A DNA stretch of 60,000 nucleotides from Pseudoalteromonas piscicida (GTDB taxonomy: Bacteria; Pseudomonadota; Gammaproteobacteria; Enterobacterales; Alteromonadaceae). Positions within the stretch are counted from its first letter, which is position 1; every line of letters begins with the position of its first letter. The stretch spans positions 2,872,501 through 2,932,500 of the forward strand of contig NZ_CP011924.1 in NCBI RefSeq assembly GCF_000238315.3, written 5' to 3'. Below the pieces are notes generated by a model that was not told where the DNA came from, made no database searches, and was given only the letters and a program-made list of their open reading frames with translations. Shown here in pieces: positions 1-8,190 of the stretch. A program made the position numbers and the translations under genes.

Positions 1-45
1 AAGAAGTATGAAGTTTGCCATGAGTCCTCGCGAAAATAAACTGGC

Positions 46-1173
46 TTAGCTTGTTTGTTTTTGCTCTACTTGCTCTTTATTTAGTTCATTCAGTTTACTA
101 AAAAAGCTACTAGCATAATCCAGAAACTCATTTAGTCTCGACTGACCTTCATTCATCCAAGCAAGCAGGTTTGGCAACTCCTTATCGGCATTGAGTCCCT
201 TAGCTTGTTCTTGCATATCTGCTAACTGCTTATTCAGTGGCATAAATGCCTTCTCTAACTCCTTCATTGGATTGCCTTGCTGATATTGAGCAATCGCAGC
301 TGACGTTTTACTTTGTCTTAGATCCATCGTGAAATTAGTGATCTGATCAGAGTTTAAGCTAAGCGACTTTGCTAAATCGAACGCTTCATCGTATTCACCA
401 CCGAAAAAGGAATCACTGACATTGCGGATATCTTCCATCATATCGTTAATTGCCTGCTGCTCCTCTTCGTTCAACTCACCATTAACCTTAATTGAGAAAC
501 TGACTTCGTGAGAGGACTTAGTGCCATATGCCATGCCATAGTCATTACCTTTTTGCGCAACACTCGCAGCGGCCCCCTGAGCATACGCATCGGAGAATGA
601 AATAACGACTTCATCTCCTTCAGCTGTTGTAAATGCATATTCAGCCTGATTAGAGAGGCTCGCAAACTGTGCGGCACTGATCGCTAATGCCTTTGGCGAC
701 TTTTCTTCAAACAATTCTTTTTCAAAATCATCTAAACCTTTAAAAATCCCTTCTCGTGACTTTTCAATACCATCTTCGATGTCGGAATTGAAAGCGCCCA
801 TGCCTTTTAACTCTTCGCTGGCTTCATCAATCCCCTGTAGCACGCCCTTACGTGCCCCATCGAGCATGGATTTCAATTCGTCATCATTTTTGCCGTCGAC
901 TTTGGCTTTCTTCACTGCACCCTGAACAAAATCGAGTACATTTTTGACAATAGATTCAAAATCAAATAGTGGCTTGTCTTTTTTATCTTGTGTCGGCTTC
1001 TCAATCCCCAACGCTTCTGCAAGCTTATCATCAAGAATTTTAGCCGCTAGCTTAGATTTATTCCCCGCATAGCTGTCTGAATTAATTTGGATATTTGGTC
1101 CTATCCCTTTGCTCTTTCCAGGCTTATGCTGCATCGCTGGATTGAGCAACTGATTTAATTGCCCGATTTTCAT
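46..1173 (-). CDS. DUF5610-like hypothetical protein
   Basis: A 375-residue soluble, acidic protein with no signal peptide or membrane segment. Residues about 30-155 (from QINSDSYAG to about FEKELFEE) resemble the DUF5610 domain of marine gammaproteobacteria: a helical region with conserved DFESIVKNVLDFVQGAV and ARKGVLQGIDEA stretches. The C-terminal half is predicted mostly helical and ends in a Lys/Glu/Gln-rich tail. The function of the family is not known to me. The gene stands alone, divergent from trmA with about 160 bp between them, so it probably has its own promoter. The family assignment is from memory of conserved words, not a search. Confidence 0.8.
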   Translation of the reverse strand: MKIGQLNQLLNPAMQHKPGKSKGIGPNIQINSDSYAGNKSKLAAKILDDKLAEALGIEKPTQDKKDKPLFDFESIVKNVLDFVQGAVKKAKVDGKNDDELKSMLDGARKGVLQGIDEASEELKGMGAFNSDIEDGIEKSREGIFKGLDDFEKELFEEKSPKALAISAAQFASLSNQAEYAFTTAEGDEVVISFSDAYAQGAAASVAQKGNDYGMAYGTKSSHEVSFSIKVNGELNEEEQQAINDMMEDIRNVSDSFFGGEYDEAFDLAKSLSLNSDQITNFTMDLRQSKTSAAIAQYQQGNPMKELEKAFMPLNKQLADMQEQAKGLNADKELPNLLAWMNEGQSRLNEFLDYASSFFSKLNELNKEQVEQKQTS

Positions 1174-1337
1174 GGTATGCCCTCCAATATATTAGTTAGA
1201 TTATCGGCATATTTGCGCAAAGCTAAAGTATAATGATTAAAAAAACAGCAAACCAGACGCATCAGTGATGCTAGACTGGACAAATTAGCAACGCTCCCTA
1301 AAATAGCGCCTCTTAATTCAACATAGATGGTTTTAGC

Positions 1338-2432
1338 ATGGCAGTAATAAAAATTGATGATTCAGCATACGAGCAACAGTTAGCAGATAAAGCTGAGCGT
1401 ATCACAACACAATTTGCACAGTTTGATGCACCTGCACTTGAAGTGTATGAATCTGCAACTCGCCATTACCGTCAGCGCTGTGAATTTAGAGTATGGCATG
1501 AGGGTGAAGATCTGTTTCATATCATGTTTGACCAGCAAACAAAAGAAAAGATCCGTGTTGATAGCTTTGATCCTGGTGCGCCGCTTGTCAATGAAATGAT
1601 GCAGGTGATGATACATCAGCTGAAAGGCAACGAAATATTGCGTCGTAAACTGTTTCAGATCGACTATCTCACTACGCTGAGCGGTGAAGTACTGATCAGC
1701 TTGCTTTATCACAAGCAGTTAGATGAAGCGTGGCAAACTGCCATGCAGACATTAAGAACCGAGTTGCAGCAAACCTATAAAGTTGATTTTATCGGTCGTG
1801 CTAGAAAACAAAAGGTTGTGTTTGGCAACGACTATGTAACTGAAAAACTAAGCGTTAACGGTAAAGAATATATTTATCAGCAGGTTGAGAACAGCTTTAC
1901 GCAACCGAATGCGGAAGTGAATCAGAAAATGCTAGCTTGGGCGCAGTCCATTAGTGAACCGCTAAGCAACGATCTACTTGAGCTTTATTGTGGTAACGGT
2001 AACTTTTCAATTGCACTGGCTGGTTCATTCAATAAAGTGCTGGCTACTGAGATCTCTAAATCATCAGTAAAGTCTGCACAATTTAATATTGCAGCAAACA
2101 AAGTCGATAACTTAGATATTATTCGTATGTCGAGTGAAGAGTTTACACAAGCCATGAAAGGGCAGAAGTTTTCTCGATTAGATGGTATTGATTTACAGTC
2201 CTATGATTGCCAAACGATTCTTGTCGACCCGCCTCGTGCTGGTATGGATGAATTGACCTGTCGCTTAGTTAGCAACTACGACAACATTATTTATATATCA
2301 TGCAATCCAGACACGTTAGAGCGTGATTTAGCCTTGTTATGTGAAACACATAAAATCGCACGTATGGCGATTTTCGATCAGTTCCCCTATACCCATCATA
2401 TTGAATCTGGCGTTTACTTAGTGCGAAAGTGA
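1338..2432 (+). CDS. trmA: tRNA (uracil-5-)-methyltransferase TrmA
   Basis: Makes 5-methyluridine at position 54 of the T-loop of tRNAs using S-adenosylmethionine, in the cytoplasm. The 364 residues match the usual length (about 366 in E. coli). Visible landmarks are the SAM-binding segment LYCGNGNFSIAL near residue 215, the VDPPRAGMD motif near 297, the catalytic nucleophile Cys322 in SCNPDTL and the general-base Glu356 in HHIESGVY. There is no N-terminal TRAM or iron-sulfur region, which separates it from RlmC/RlmD. It starts at ATG 1338. It converges on the DUF523 gene with only 3 bp between the stop codons, so neither gene has room for its own terminator there. Confidence 0.96.
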   Translation: MAVIKIDDSAYEQQLADKAERITTQFAQFDAPALEVYESATRHYRQRCEFRVWHEGEDLFHIMFDQQTKEKIRVDSFDPGAPLVNEMMQVMIHQLKGNEILRRKLFQIDYLTTLSGEVLISLLYHKQLDEAWQTAMQTLRTELQQTYKVDFIGRARKQKVVFGNDYVTEKLSVNGKEYIYQQVENSFTQPNAEVNQKMLAWAQSISEPLSNDLLELYCGNGNFSIALAGSFNKVLATEISKSSVKSAQFNIAANKVDNLDIIRMSSEEFTQAMKGQKFSRLDGIDLQSYDCQTILVDPPRAGMDELTCRLVSNYDNIIYISCNPDTLERDLALLCETHKIARMAIFDQFPYTHHIESGVYLVRK

Positions 2433-2435
2433 TCT

Positions 2436-2900
2436 CTAACGATTACGACTGGCTGCCATCGCTTTGATAAGTGCTGGCAGTTGAGTTTCGCTAAAGACTT
2501 GAATACCGGATTGCTGCAATAAAGACGCCGTCAGCCCCTGCCCTACTATTTTTTTACCTGTATGACTACCATCGTAAATCAGATTGCTACCGCAAGACGG
2601 ACTGGACTCTTTTAACAACGCAAACTTTATATCGTGCTGAAGACAAGCCGCTAGCGCTTTTTTAGCACCGAGTTCAAACGCAGAGGTAAAATCATCCCCT
2701 TGTTTACTCAAAACTTTACCATCTACTATTTCAGCCGATGGACGAGGTGTTGGTAAACCACCTGATACTTCAGGGCATAGCGGTAAGACCCAATTTTTTT
2801 GCCGCCAATACTGTAAGGTATTGTCTTGAAGGCTTTGTGAAGAGGCGTCATACCTCACCGGATAACCTAATAAACAACTAGAAACTAAAATCTTAAACAT
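2436..2900 (-). CDS. DUF523 domain protein
   Basis: A 154-residue protein of the DUF523 family, often found as the N-terminal half of YbgA-type proteins. It has the family opening ILVSSCLLGYPVRYD, then LCPEVSGGLPTPRPSAEI and FALLKESSPSCGS, with conserved cysteines that could bind a metal or iron-sulfur group. The biochemical role is not established. I chose the ATG at 2898-2900 rather than one six codons upstream, because the upstream extension (MLRGFF) lies inside the terminator of the preceding gene and is not like family N-termini. The start codon directly follows the T-tract of that terminator. Confidence 0.85.
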   Translation of the reverse strand: MFKILVSSCLLGYPVRYDASSQSLQDNTLQYWRQKNWVLPLCPEVSGGLPTPRPSAEIVDGKVLSKQGDDFTSAFELGAKKALAACLQHDIKFALLKESSPSCGSNLIYDGSHTGKKIVGQGLTASLLQQSGIQVFSETQLPALIKAMAASRNR

Positions 2901-2930
2901 AAAAAAGCCCCGCAACAATTGCAGGGCTAG
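2901..2930 (-). terminator. Intrinsic terminator after the DsbA-like gene
   Basis: Read on the minus strand this is a G/C-rich hairpin (AGCCC... stem arms around a 3-base loop, one mismatch) followed at once by six T residues. It lies 20 bp past the stop of the DsbA-like gene and its T-tract abuts the ATG of the DUF523 gene, so it could also act as an attenuator for that gene. Confidence 0.8.
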
Positions 2931-2948
2931 TCTAATACAAATTAGGTT

Positions 2949-3578
2949 TTATTTCTTTGCTAAATAATTCACCAAAGCAGCAATTTGCTCAGGCTTAGTC
3001 GTACCAGACTCACGAAGCAATAGCTTGTATTTACCGTTTACCACGAACATTGGTACCCCTGTTAGCGCGCCTTTATCAGAAAGGGTCTTCTGCATACGCT
3101 GCATTTTTGATGTTTTGGTACGAACGGAGAAACTAGCATAAAGTTTATCAAATTTCTCTTCTTCAACACCTTGCGCAATAAAGATATCTTTTGCATCAGC
3201 AAGTTCATTGATTTTTGCACGCTTGCCATGAATGTGATTAAACATGGCTGCAATTATCTTGTCTTTTTGAGGTAGCACTTCTGCAGTTGCAAGTGCTTGC
3301 GCCAACACCTGTTGGATCTCAGGCTCTCTTGGACCAACAAAATCTATGTGACTCTTTTTAAACTTAACGCCCTCATCTAGCTTTGGTTTAACGTCAACGA
3401 TTAAATTTTCCATTGCGTTACAGGCTGGATAATAAAAAGAAAAATACTCCATTACCTCAGGCTTTTTCGTGCCACGCTCGGCAATAACTTCATAATGTAC
3501 ACCTTCTTCAAATGGCGCAGCCTGAGCAAGAAGAGGAAGCATTAGTGCAACCGCTAAGCCTTTTAATACTTTCAACAT
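2949..3578 (-). CDS. DsbA-family protein lacking the first active-site cysteine
   Basis: A 209-residue periplasmic DsbA-fold protein with a cleavable signal peptide (LLPLLAQA, cut about residue 20-21). It aligns along its length with the intact DsbA encoded just upstream and keeps the cis-proline loop (TGVPMF). At the active site, where DsbA has Cys50-Pro-His-Cys53, this protein has Tyr50-Pro-Ala-Cys53. The nucleophilic cysteine is therefore missing and it should not work as a normal dithiol oxidase. It may be a chaperone-like or mixed-disulfide-binding paralogue, or a decaying duplicate. The reading frame is intact. It follows dsbA by 18 bp, so they are probably cotranscribed, and it ends in a good intrinsic terminator. 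Confidence 0.9.
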   Translation of the reverse strand: MLKVLKGLAVALMLPLLAQAAPFEEGVHYEVIAERGTKKPEVMEYFSFYYPACNAMENLIVDVKPKLDEGVKFKKSHIDFVGPREPEIQQVLAQALATAEVLPQKDKIIAAMFNHIHGKRAKINELADAKDIFIAQGVEEEKFDKLYASFSVRTKTSKMQRMQKTLSDKGALTGVPMFVVNGKYKLLLRESGTTKPEQIAALVNYLAKK

Positions 3579-3596
3579 ACTAACTTTCTCCAGTCC

Positions 3597-4220
3597 TTAT
3601 TTTTTTAATAGATATGCGATCAATTCATCAAGCTGCTCTTGGCTCTTGATACCTTTCATTTCGATTCTGTATTTGTCGTTTACGATAAAAGTTGGAACGC
3701 CTGTAAGCGCCCCCGCTTCAGAAAACTTTTCTTGTGCTTTAAGCATGTTATTTTCAGCACTCACTACTGGCATGCTCGTTACAGCCTGATCAAACTTTTC
3801 AGCAGAAATCCCATTTAACTCCATTAGCGTTTTCAAATCTTTAATGTCTAACAGTTTGTTTCTTTCAACATGAATAGCATTAAAAATCTTCTCAGCAATC
3901 ACATCCGCTTTGCCTGCTTGATCAGCAATAATATAGGCATAGCTTAGGTTGCTCTGCGTTTCTGTAGGAACGCCTCGCAGGAAGTTCACATGGCTTTTTT
4001 CAAAGTACGCCCCATCAGGTAAATTCTTTTCAATCGCTTTAGCAATTGGCTCAAAGCGGAAACAGTGCGGACAGTAAAAGGAGAAAAACTCGGTAACTTT
4101 CTCTGATTCACTCTGTTCGGTTGTTAAGGTTGTGTAGTGCTCACCTTCGGTAAAGTCTGAAGCCATCGCAGCAATGGGCAAAAGTAATGCAATAAGTGCG
4201 ATTTTTAATTTTTTTAGCAT
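3597..4220 (-). CDS. dsbA: Thiol:disulfide interchange protein DsbA
   Basis: Periplasmic oxidase that puts disulfide bonds into exported proteins and is re-oxidised by DsbB. The 207 residues include an N-terminal signal peptide (cut after AMA, about residue 20), the thioredoxin-fold active site Cys50-Pro-His-Cys53 in FSFYCPHCF and the cis-proline loop TGVPTF. Length is normal. It lies 16 bp downstream of the SrkA kinase gene, the same order as in E. coli (yihE-dsbA), where dsbA is partly controlled by the Cpx envelope-stress system. A DsbA-like paralogue follows. Its substrates probably include components and cargo of the type II secretion system encoded nearby; that link is inference. Confidence 0.96.
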   Translation of the reverse strand: MLKKLKIALIALLLPIAAMASDFTEGEHYTTLTTEQSESEKVTEFFSFYCPHCFRFEPIAKAIEKNLPDGAYFEKSHVNFLRGVPTETQSNLSYAYIIADQAGKADVIAEKIFNAIHVERNKLLDIKDLKTLMELNGISAEKFDQAVTSMPVVSAENNMLKAQEKFSEAGALTGVPTFIVNDKYRIEMKGIKSQEQLDELIAYLLKK

Positions 4221-4236
4221 GTTACTCTCTCTAATT

Positions 4237-5211
4237 TTAAGGAAATAGGCTCAAACTTGGTTCATCTAATGCAGCAAATTGCTCTTTTAACGCTAAGATC
4301 TGTTGTTCCCAGTATTTGTCTGTCGCAAACCAAGAAAAGTTCCGTTCGAATGCAGGATCCTGCCAGCGCTGTGCCAACCAAGCCATATAATTCACCATTC
4401 TCATGGCACGTAGCGGCTCAATTAACGCAAGCTCTTTTGAATCAAACGGCATAAATTCTTCGTAACCCATAAGTAGGGTATCTAACTGTACCAATTGCTC
4501 GTTGCGGTCGCCATTTAACATCATCCACAAGTCCTGTATTGCAGGGCCTTGCTGACAATCGTCAAGATCCACCAACATCAATTGATCTCTAGACCACAAT
4601 AAATTTCCAGCATGACAATCCCCATGAAGCCGAAGTGTTTTGGCAACTTGATACTTTGAGGTTGCTTTGTTAATAACTTGCTCAAGAATAGTAACAAATG
4701 GAGTATGTAGATGACTAGGCACTAACTGGCTTTTTAGCAGTGTTTGTTGCGCATCAACCAAAAAACGCTGGGTATTGAGCTGTGGTCTATGCTCGAATGC
4801 TCGCTCAGCCGACAGACAATGCAAGCGCCCTAGGTAACGGCCTAAAATTTCTAAATGGTCTAGATTATCGAGCTCGAACTGGCGTCCACCAACGCTTGGA
4901 AACAACGTATAGCGATAACCTTCATAAAAATGCAGACTACGTCCAGTAATAAGTAAAGGCGCTACAACAGGCACTTCAGCTTCCTTCGCTGCCAATGCAA
5001 ATTCATGCTCTTCTAGAATTTGTTCATCCGTCCAACGCGCTGGGCGGTAAAACTTCACCACATAACGCTTGCCGTCCTCAGCACCAAATTGATAAACACG
5101 GTTTTCATAGCTGTTTAAGGCCAATAATCCCGTTGTCGGATATATCTCAAGTGCCTCAATCGCATCTAAAATAAGATCCGGTGTCAACGCGTTAAAACTA
5201 AAATCGTTCAT
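4237..5211 (-). CDS. srkA: Stress response Ser/Thr protein kinase SrkA (YihE family)
   Basis: A cytoplasmic eukaryotic-like kinase of the choline-kinase/APH fold that protects cells under envelope and oxidative stress. The 324 residues match the family. Key motifs are the catalytic loop HGDCHAGNLLW near residue 200 and the metal-binding DLDDC near 217. It heads the srkA-dsbA-dsbA-like group. The start at ATG 5211 fits family N-termini (FNALTPDLILDAIEAL), but no clear Shine-Dalgarno precedes it. The T-tract of the ccoG terminator ends about 5 nt upstream, which leaves no room for a promoter in the gap. Transcription presumably comes from within ccoG or by read-through. Confidence 0.94.
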   Translation of the reverse strand: MNDFSFNALTPDLILDAIEALEIYPTTGLLALNSYENRVYQFGAEDGKRYVVKFYRPARWTDEQILEEHEFALAAKEAEVPVVAPLLITGRSLHFYEGYRYTLFPSVGGRQFELDNLDHLEILGRYLGRLHCLSAERAFEHRPQLNTQRFLVDAQQTLLKSQLVPSHLHTPFVTILEQVINKATSKYQVAKTLRLHGDCHAGNLLWSRDQLMLVDLDDCQQGPAIQDLWMMLNGDRNEQLVQLDTLLMGYEEFMPFDSKELALIEPLRAMRMVNYMAWLAQRWQDPAFERNFSWFATDKYWEQQILALKEQFAALDEPSLSLFP

Positions 5212-5216
5212 AATGT

Positions 5217-5250
5217 TTATAAAAAAGCGAGGTTTTATACCTCGCTTTTA
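5217..5250 (-). terminator. Intrinsic terminator after ccoG
   Basis: An 11-bp perfect inverted repeat (arms 5223-5233 and 5239-5249, loop of 5) followed on the minus strand by six T residues. It lies 11 bp past the ccoG stop and ends about 5 nt before the srkA start codon. The A/T flanks make it usable in both directions. Confidence 0.85.
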
Positions 5251-5260
5251 CCTTACTCTA

Positions 5261-6718
5261 TTATCTTCCTTTGAAGAAATTGGTCGGCTGCGCCAACCGC
5301 TCTTCAGGATCGTCTTGGTTAATAAGCACAAACTCAAATTCAGTGACTGGCTTTTTCAAATCATATGGATCAATCACAACAGAGAGTGGCACATCTAATG
5401 TCGTGCCTGCAGCTAAGTGCACCTCTTGCTTACCGATCACTTGATAATTACTTAGACCTGTTATTGCAATAGAAAATTTCTGCTCAACTTGCGCTTTGTT
5501 TATCACTTTCAAGGTATAGGTATTTTCTACCAATCCCTCAATATTGACACGATAAAGCTGATTTCTATCCCGAATAATATCAAGATCCATCGGCTTACGC
5601 ATCGCAATGTTCGCAACTAATGCACCCGTGATAACGACCAGAATCATTAAATAACCGATTAATTTACCACGTACTGGTTTGGTCTTTTCGCTGGATGATT
5701 CTAAATTGCGCTCTGTAGTGTAAGCAATCAATCCGCGCGGGTAGTTCATCTTATCCATAACACCATCGCAGGCATCAATACACGCACCACAGTTGATGCA
5801 TTCATATTGCAAACCATTACGAATATCGATACCGGTAGGACACACCTGAACACACAGATTACAATCAATACAATCTCCTAGACCTAGTGCTTTTGGATCT
5901 TGCTTGCGTCCTCGAGGACCTCGACTTTCACCTCGTTCGCTATCATAGGCGACGGTAAATGTATCCTTATCAAACATGGCTGATTGGAAGCGAGAGTAAG
6001 GACAGATATGTAAACACATAATTTCCCTCATCCAGCCAGCATTACCATAGGTACAAATGGTAAACACAATAATGCTAATGACGGAATAAAAGCCTGCAGA
6101 AAAAGTGAGTAAATCAGGGATCAAGGAGCGGATTGGGGTAAAGTAACCAACAAAAGTAATTGCGGTATACAGTGAAAAGAGTATCCAGCTACCGTGTTTT
6201 GCCGTTTTTCGCCAAAACTTGTCAAAATCCATCGGTCTCTGATCTAATTTTTTCCGTTGGTTTGCTGTTCCTTCAAATTTTTCTTCAAACCAAATAAAAA
6301 TAAACGTCCAAACGGTTTGCGGGCAGGTGTAGCCGCACCATACCCGGCCATAGAAGGTAGTCACCAAGAACAGAGCAAATGCCGCTATCATCAGAATAAA
6401 AGCAAAGATAGTCAGATCTTGTGGCCATAGTGTCATACCAAAAATATTAAACTTCTGCTCAAAAATATCGAACAACACCGCTTGATGGCCGTGAAAGTTT
6501 AACCAAGGTAAAGCCATAAATGCCAACATGCCAATAAAGCCGATACGCCTTCTTAGCAGTTGATGTAGGCCAGACACCGCCCGGACATATATGCGATTAC
6601 GAGGATTAAAACGATCGGGCGTAGAGCTATTGAGCGATTTCCCTTCAGTGCCACCTATTGGCTTTTGAATTTTTACTTCAGACGGTATGTTTTTAACCTT
6701 GATTCTTTCGTTCTCCAT
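5261..6718 (-). CDS. ccoG: Cytochrome c oxidase accessory protein CcoG (FixG/RdxA)
   Basis: Inner-membrane iron-sulfur protein that reduces copper for assembly of cbb3-type oxidases. The 485 residues have about five membrane segments in the first 360 residues, two 4Fe-4S ferredoxin motifs (CIDCNLCVQVCP and CINCGACIDACD) and a C-terminal periplasmic immunoglobulin-like domain. An additional conserved cysteine pattern, YGRVWCGYTCPQTVW, lies near residue 125. It starts at ATG 6718 behind a good AAGGAG. The ccoNOPQ oxidase genes it usually accompanies are not in this window. Confidence 0.95.
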   Translation of the reverse strand: MENERIKVKNIPSEVKIQKPIGGTEGKSLNSSTPDRFNPRNRIYVRAVSGLHQLLRRRIGFIGMLAFMALPWLNFHGHQAVLFDIFEQKFNIFGMTLWPQDLTIFAFILMIAAFALFLVTTFYGRVWCGYTCPQTVWTFIFIWFEEKFEGTANQRKKLDQRPMDFDKFWRKTAKHGSWILFSLYTAITFVGYFTPIRSLIPDLLTFSAGFYSVISIIVFTICTYGNAGWMREIMCLHICPYSRFQSAMFDKDTFTVAYDSERGESRGPRGRKQDPKALGLGDCIDCNLCVQVCPTGIDIRNGLQYECINCGACIDACDGVMDKMNYPRGLIAYTTERNLESSSEKTKPVRGKLIGYLMILVVITGALVANIAMRKPMDLDIIRDRNQLYRVNIEGLVENTYTLKVINKAQVEQKFSIAITGLSNYQVIGKQEVHLAAGTTLDVPLSVVIDPYDLKKPVTEFEFVLINQDDPEERLAQPTNFFKGR

Positions 6719-6967
6719 GGAAGCTCCTTAGTGCTTTGGAACGAGATGCACTTGCTACAGTGACCTTTAAAAATACAGGCTAAACTATTGCAATGTGCCC
6801 CATGACATAGTTTAGCGCTTACTATTATACGCTTTGAAACTCTATGATTAATAGTAAGTTGAGCTAAAACCCACCATAAATGATGAGAGACTTGTTGCGA
6901 CCTGACAGACAAGTTTATTACACTAGGAACAAGATTTTTGTTAGCTAGATCAAATCAGCGTCAGATT

Positions 6968-7327
6968 ATGAAAAAATTCTTAGTATTAGCCATTATAGTC
7001 GTTGCTCTGTTTACTGTGGATCATCCATTGATTAAAGAGCCAAGAGATAGATTACTCGGTCAAGGCGTTGAAGTGCTAAGCGAGTCCAGCAAAGTACAAC
7101 GCAGTACGGCCGCAAGAATCGCCAGAGCCAACGTCGTAAAAGCAATTACCATGACAGATGACGAAAAGCGCTATATTGATGAAGCCCTTGCAACAGATGA
7201 AAAAGTAAGGCTTTTCCACCTCAAGTATTGTAAAGAAAACGACTATAACTTGTATTTTTACGGCCCCGATCTTGTCAAAATCTGTGAAATTGCAGAGCAA
7301 GCCATTCATGAAGCAAAGGGATTATAA
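6968..7327 (+). CDS. Hypothetical small exported or membrane-anchored protein
   Basis: A 119-residue protein I do not recognise. It has an N-terminal hydrophobic segment (KKFLVLAIIVVALFTVDH) that could be a signal anchor, then a charged, mostly helical region with two cysteines (YCKE and VKICE). I chose the ATG at 6968. A TTG at 6938 with an AGGA 9 nt upstream is an alternative that would add 10 residues. The next gene overlaps its stop by 1 nt (TAATG), so the two are probably translationally coupled. It is divergent from ccoG. Confidence 0.7.
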   Translation: MKKFLVLAIIVVALFTVDHPLIKEPRDRLLGQGVEVLSESSKVQRSTAARIARANVVKAITMTDDEKRYIDEALATDEKVRLFHLKYCKENDYNLYFYGPDLVKICEIAEQAIHEAKGL

Positions 7328-7530
7328 TGGACTTTAGTCAATTAAATAAAAAGTCGGCAAAATCCTTTAACGATCAAAAAGCACTCATCAAAAAGCTTAG
7401 TCAGGGTCGTGTTGTCAATTGCCCAAGCTGTCAGCAACCCATTGCACTCAGTTTAAGCCAATCGACATCAAATAGAGCTGTGGCACAATGCAAACAGGGT
7501 TGCACATTTATCGAGTTAGATCTCGCGTAA
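7327..7530 (+). CDS. Small zinc-ribbon-like hypothetical protein
   Basis: A 67-residue cytoplasmic protein. Residues 35-60 hold CPSCQQPI and a second pair, C-K-Q-G-C, which together look like a treble-clef or zinc-ribbon site. The N-terminus is basic. Function unknown. It is coupled to the preceding gene by a TAATG overlap and ends 11 bp before the convergent UPF0149 gene. Confidence 0.7.
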   Translation: MDFSQLNKKSAKSFNDQKALIKKLSQGRVVNCPSCQQPIALSLSQSTSNRAVAQCKQGCTFIELDLA

Positions 7531-7541
7531 AGCATTTTTGA

Positions 7542-8111
7542 TTATTCAAATAGTCCGCTATTCACTGCGGCAACTTCGACTAACTCAGCATAGGAAGCAG
7601 CAAACTCGTCAGCCAATTGCGCTTGAGTTAGTTGAAACTCGGTCAGTGACTGTCCTACTTTGTCACAGTAAATCGTTAACTGTTGCTCACCAAGTGCAAA
7701 AAGCCCCAGTTGTTCTGTGCTCACTTGCAAAGCTTGTTTAATATCGTCGGCGAGCGGACTGGACATCAATTGCTCGTAAAAGGGCGTCGCCGCCATTAAA
7801 AACCCTTCGGCCCAATTAATTTTTTGCTCAAGTGGTGTTTCACCATTCCAAGGCAATTGAAACTCAGTTTCATATACCTGTTCAGAAATCTTATGATGTA
7901 AAGCCATCAATGCAAATGCAATACTCTCATCTAGTTCGGGATCTGCGTTGGTTAAAGTCTTAAGCCACTTATCTACCTCGATACCGTTTGGGTCTATACA
8001 GGTAGCAAATAGATATCCTTGTAAAAAAGCAATATCAATAGAAAGTTTGCGCGCAGAAAAGTAGTTTTCTAAATTCAGCTGATCAGCTGCAGTAAAAGAG
8101 AAGTCGTGCAT
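7542..8111 (-). CDS. UPF0149 family protein (YgfB/YecA-like)
   Basis: A 189-residue all-helical protein of the UPF0149 family. The early segment SIDIAFLQGYLFATCIDPNG is the usual signature, followed by acidic helices and the WAEGFLMAATPFYEQL segment. It lacks the C-terminal SEC-C zinc motif found in YecA itself, so it is the shorter YgfB-like type. Proposed roles in other species concern regulation and metalloprotein quality control, but no activity can be read from sequence. It is monocistronic. Confidence 0.82.
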   Translation of the reverse strand: MHDFSFTAADQLNLENYFSARKLSIDIAFLQGYLFATCIDPNGIEVDKWLKTLTNADPELDESIAFALMALHHKISEQVYETEFQLPWNGETPLEQKINWAEGFLMAATPFYEQLMSSPLADDIKQALQVSTEQLGLFALGEQQLTIYCDKVGQSLTEFQLTQAQLADEFAASYAELVEVAAVNSGLFE

Positions 8112-8190
8112 AGTGTTGCCTTGAACTTAGGCGCCGTCTCAGCGCCTACAAAAATGCTTTTATATTAATAACTAACCTGAGATTAGATTA

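Noticed and set aside
1..49. Possible 3' end of a plus-strand gene (open frame ending TAG at 47-49, or TAA at 37-39).
   Set aside because: Only about 12-16 codons are visible and two frames are equally possible, so no product or even frame can be supported.
6673..6912. Minus-strand 79-codon frame upstream of ccoG.
   Set aside because: It overlaps the conserved ccoG start in another frame and has no family-like features.
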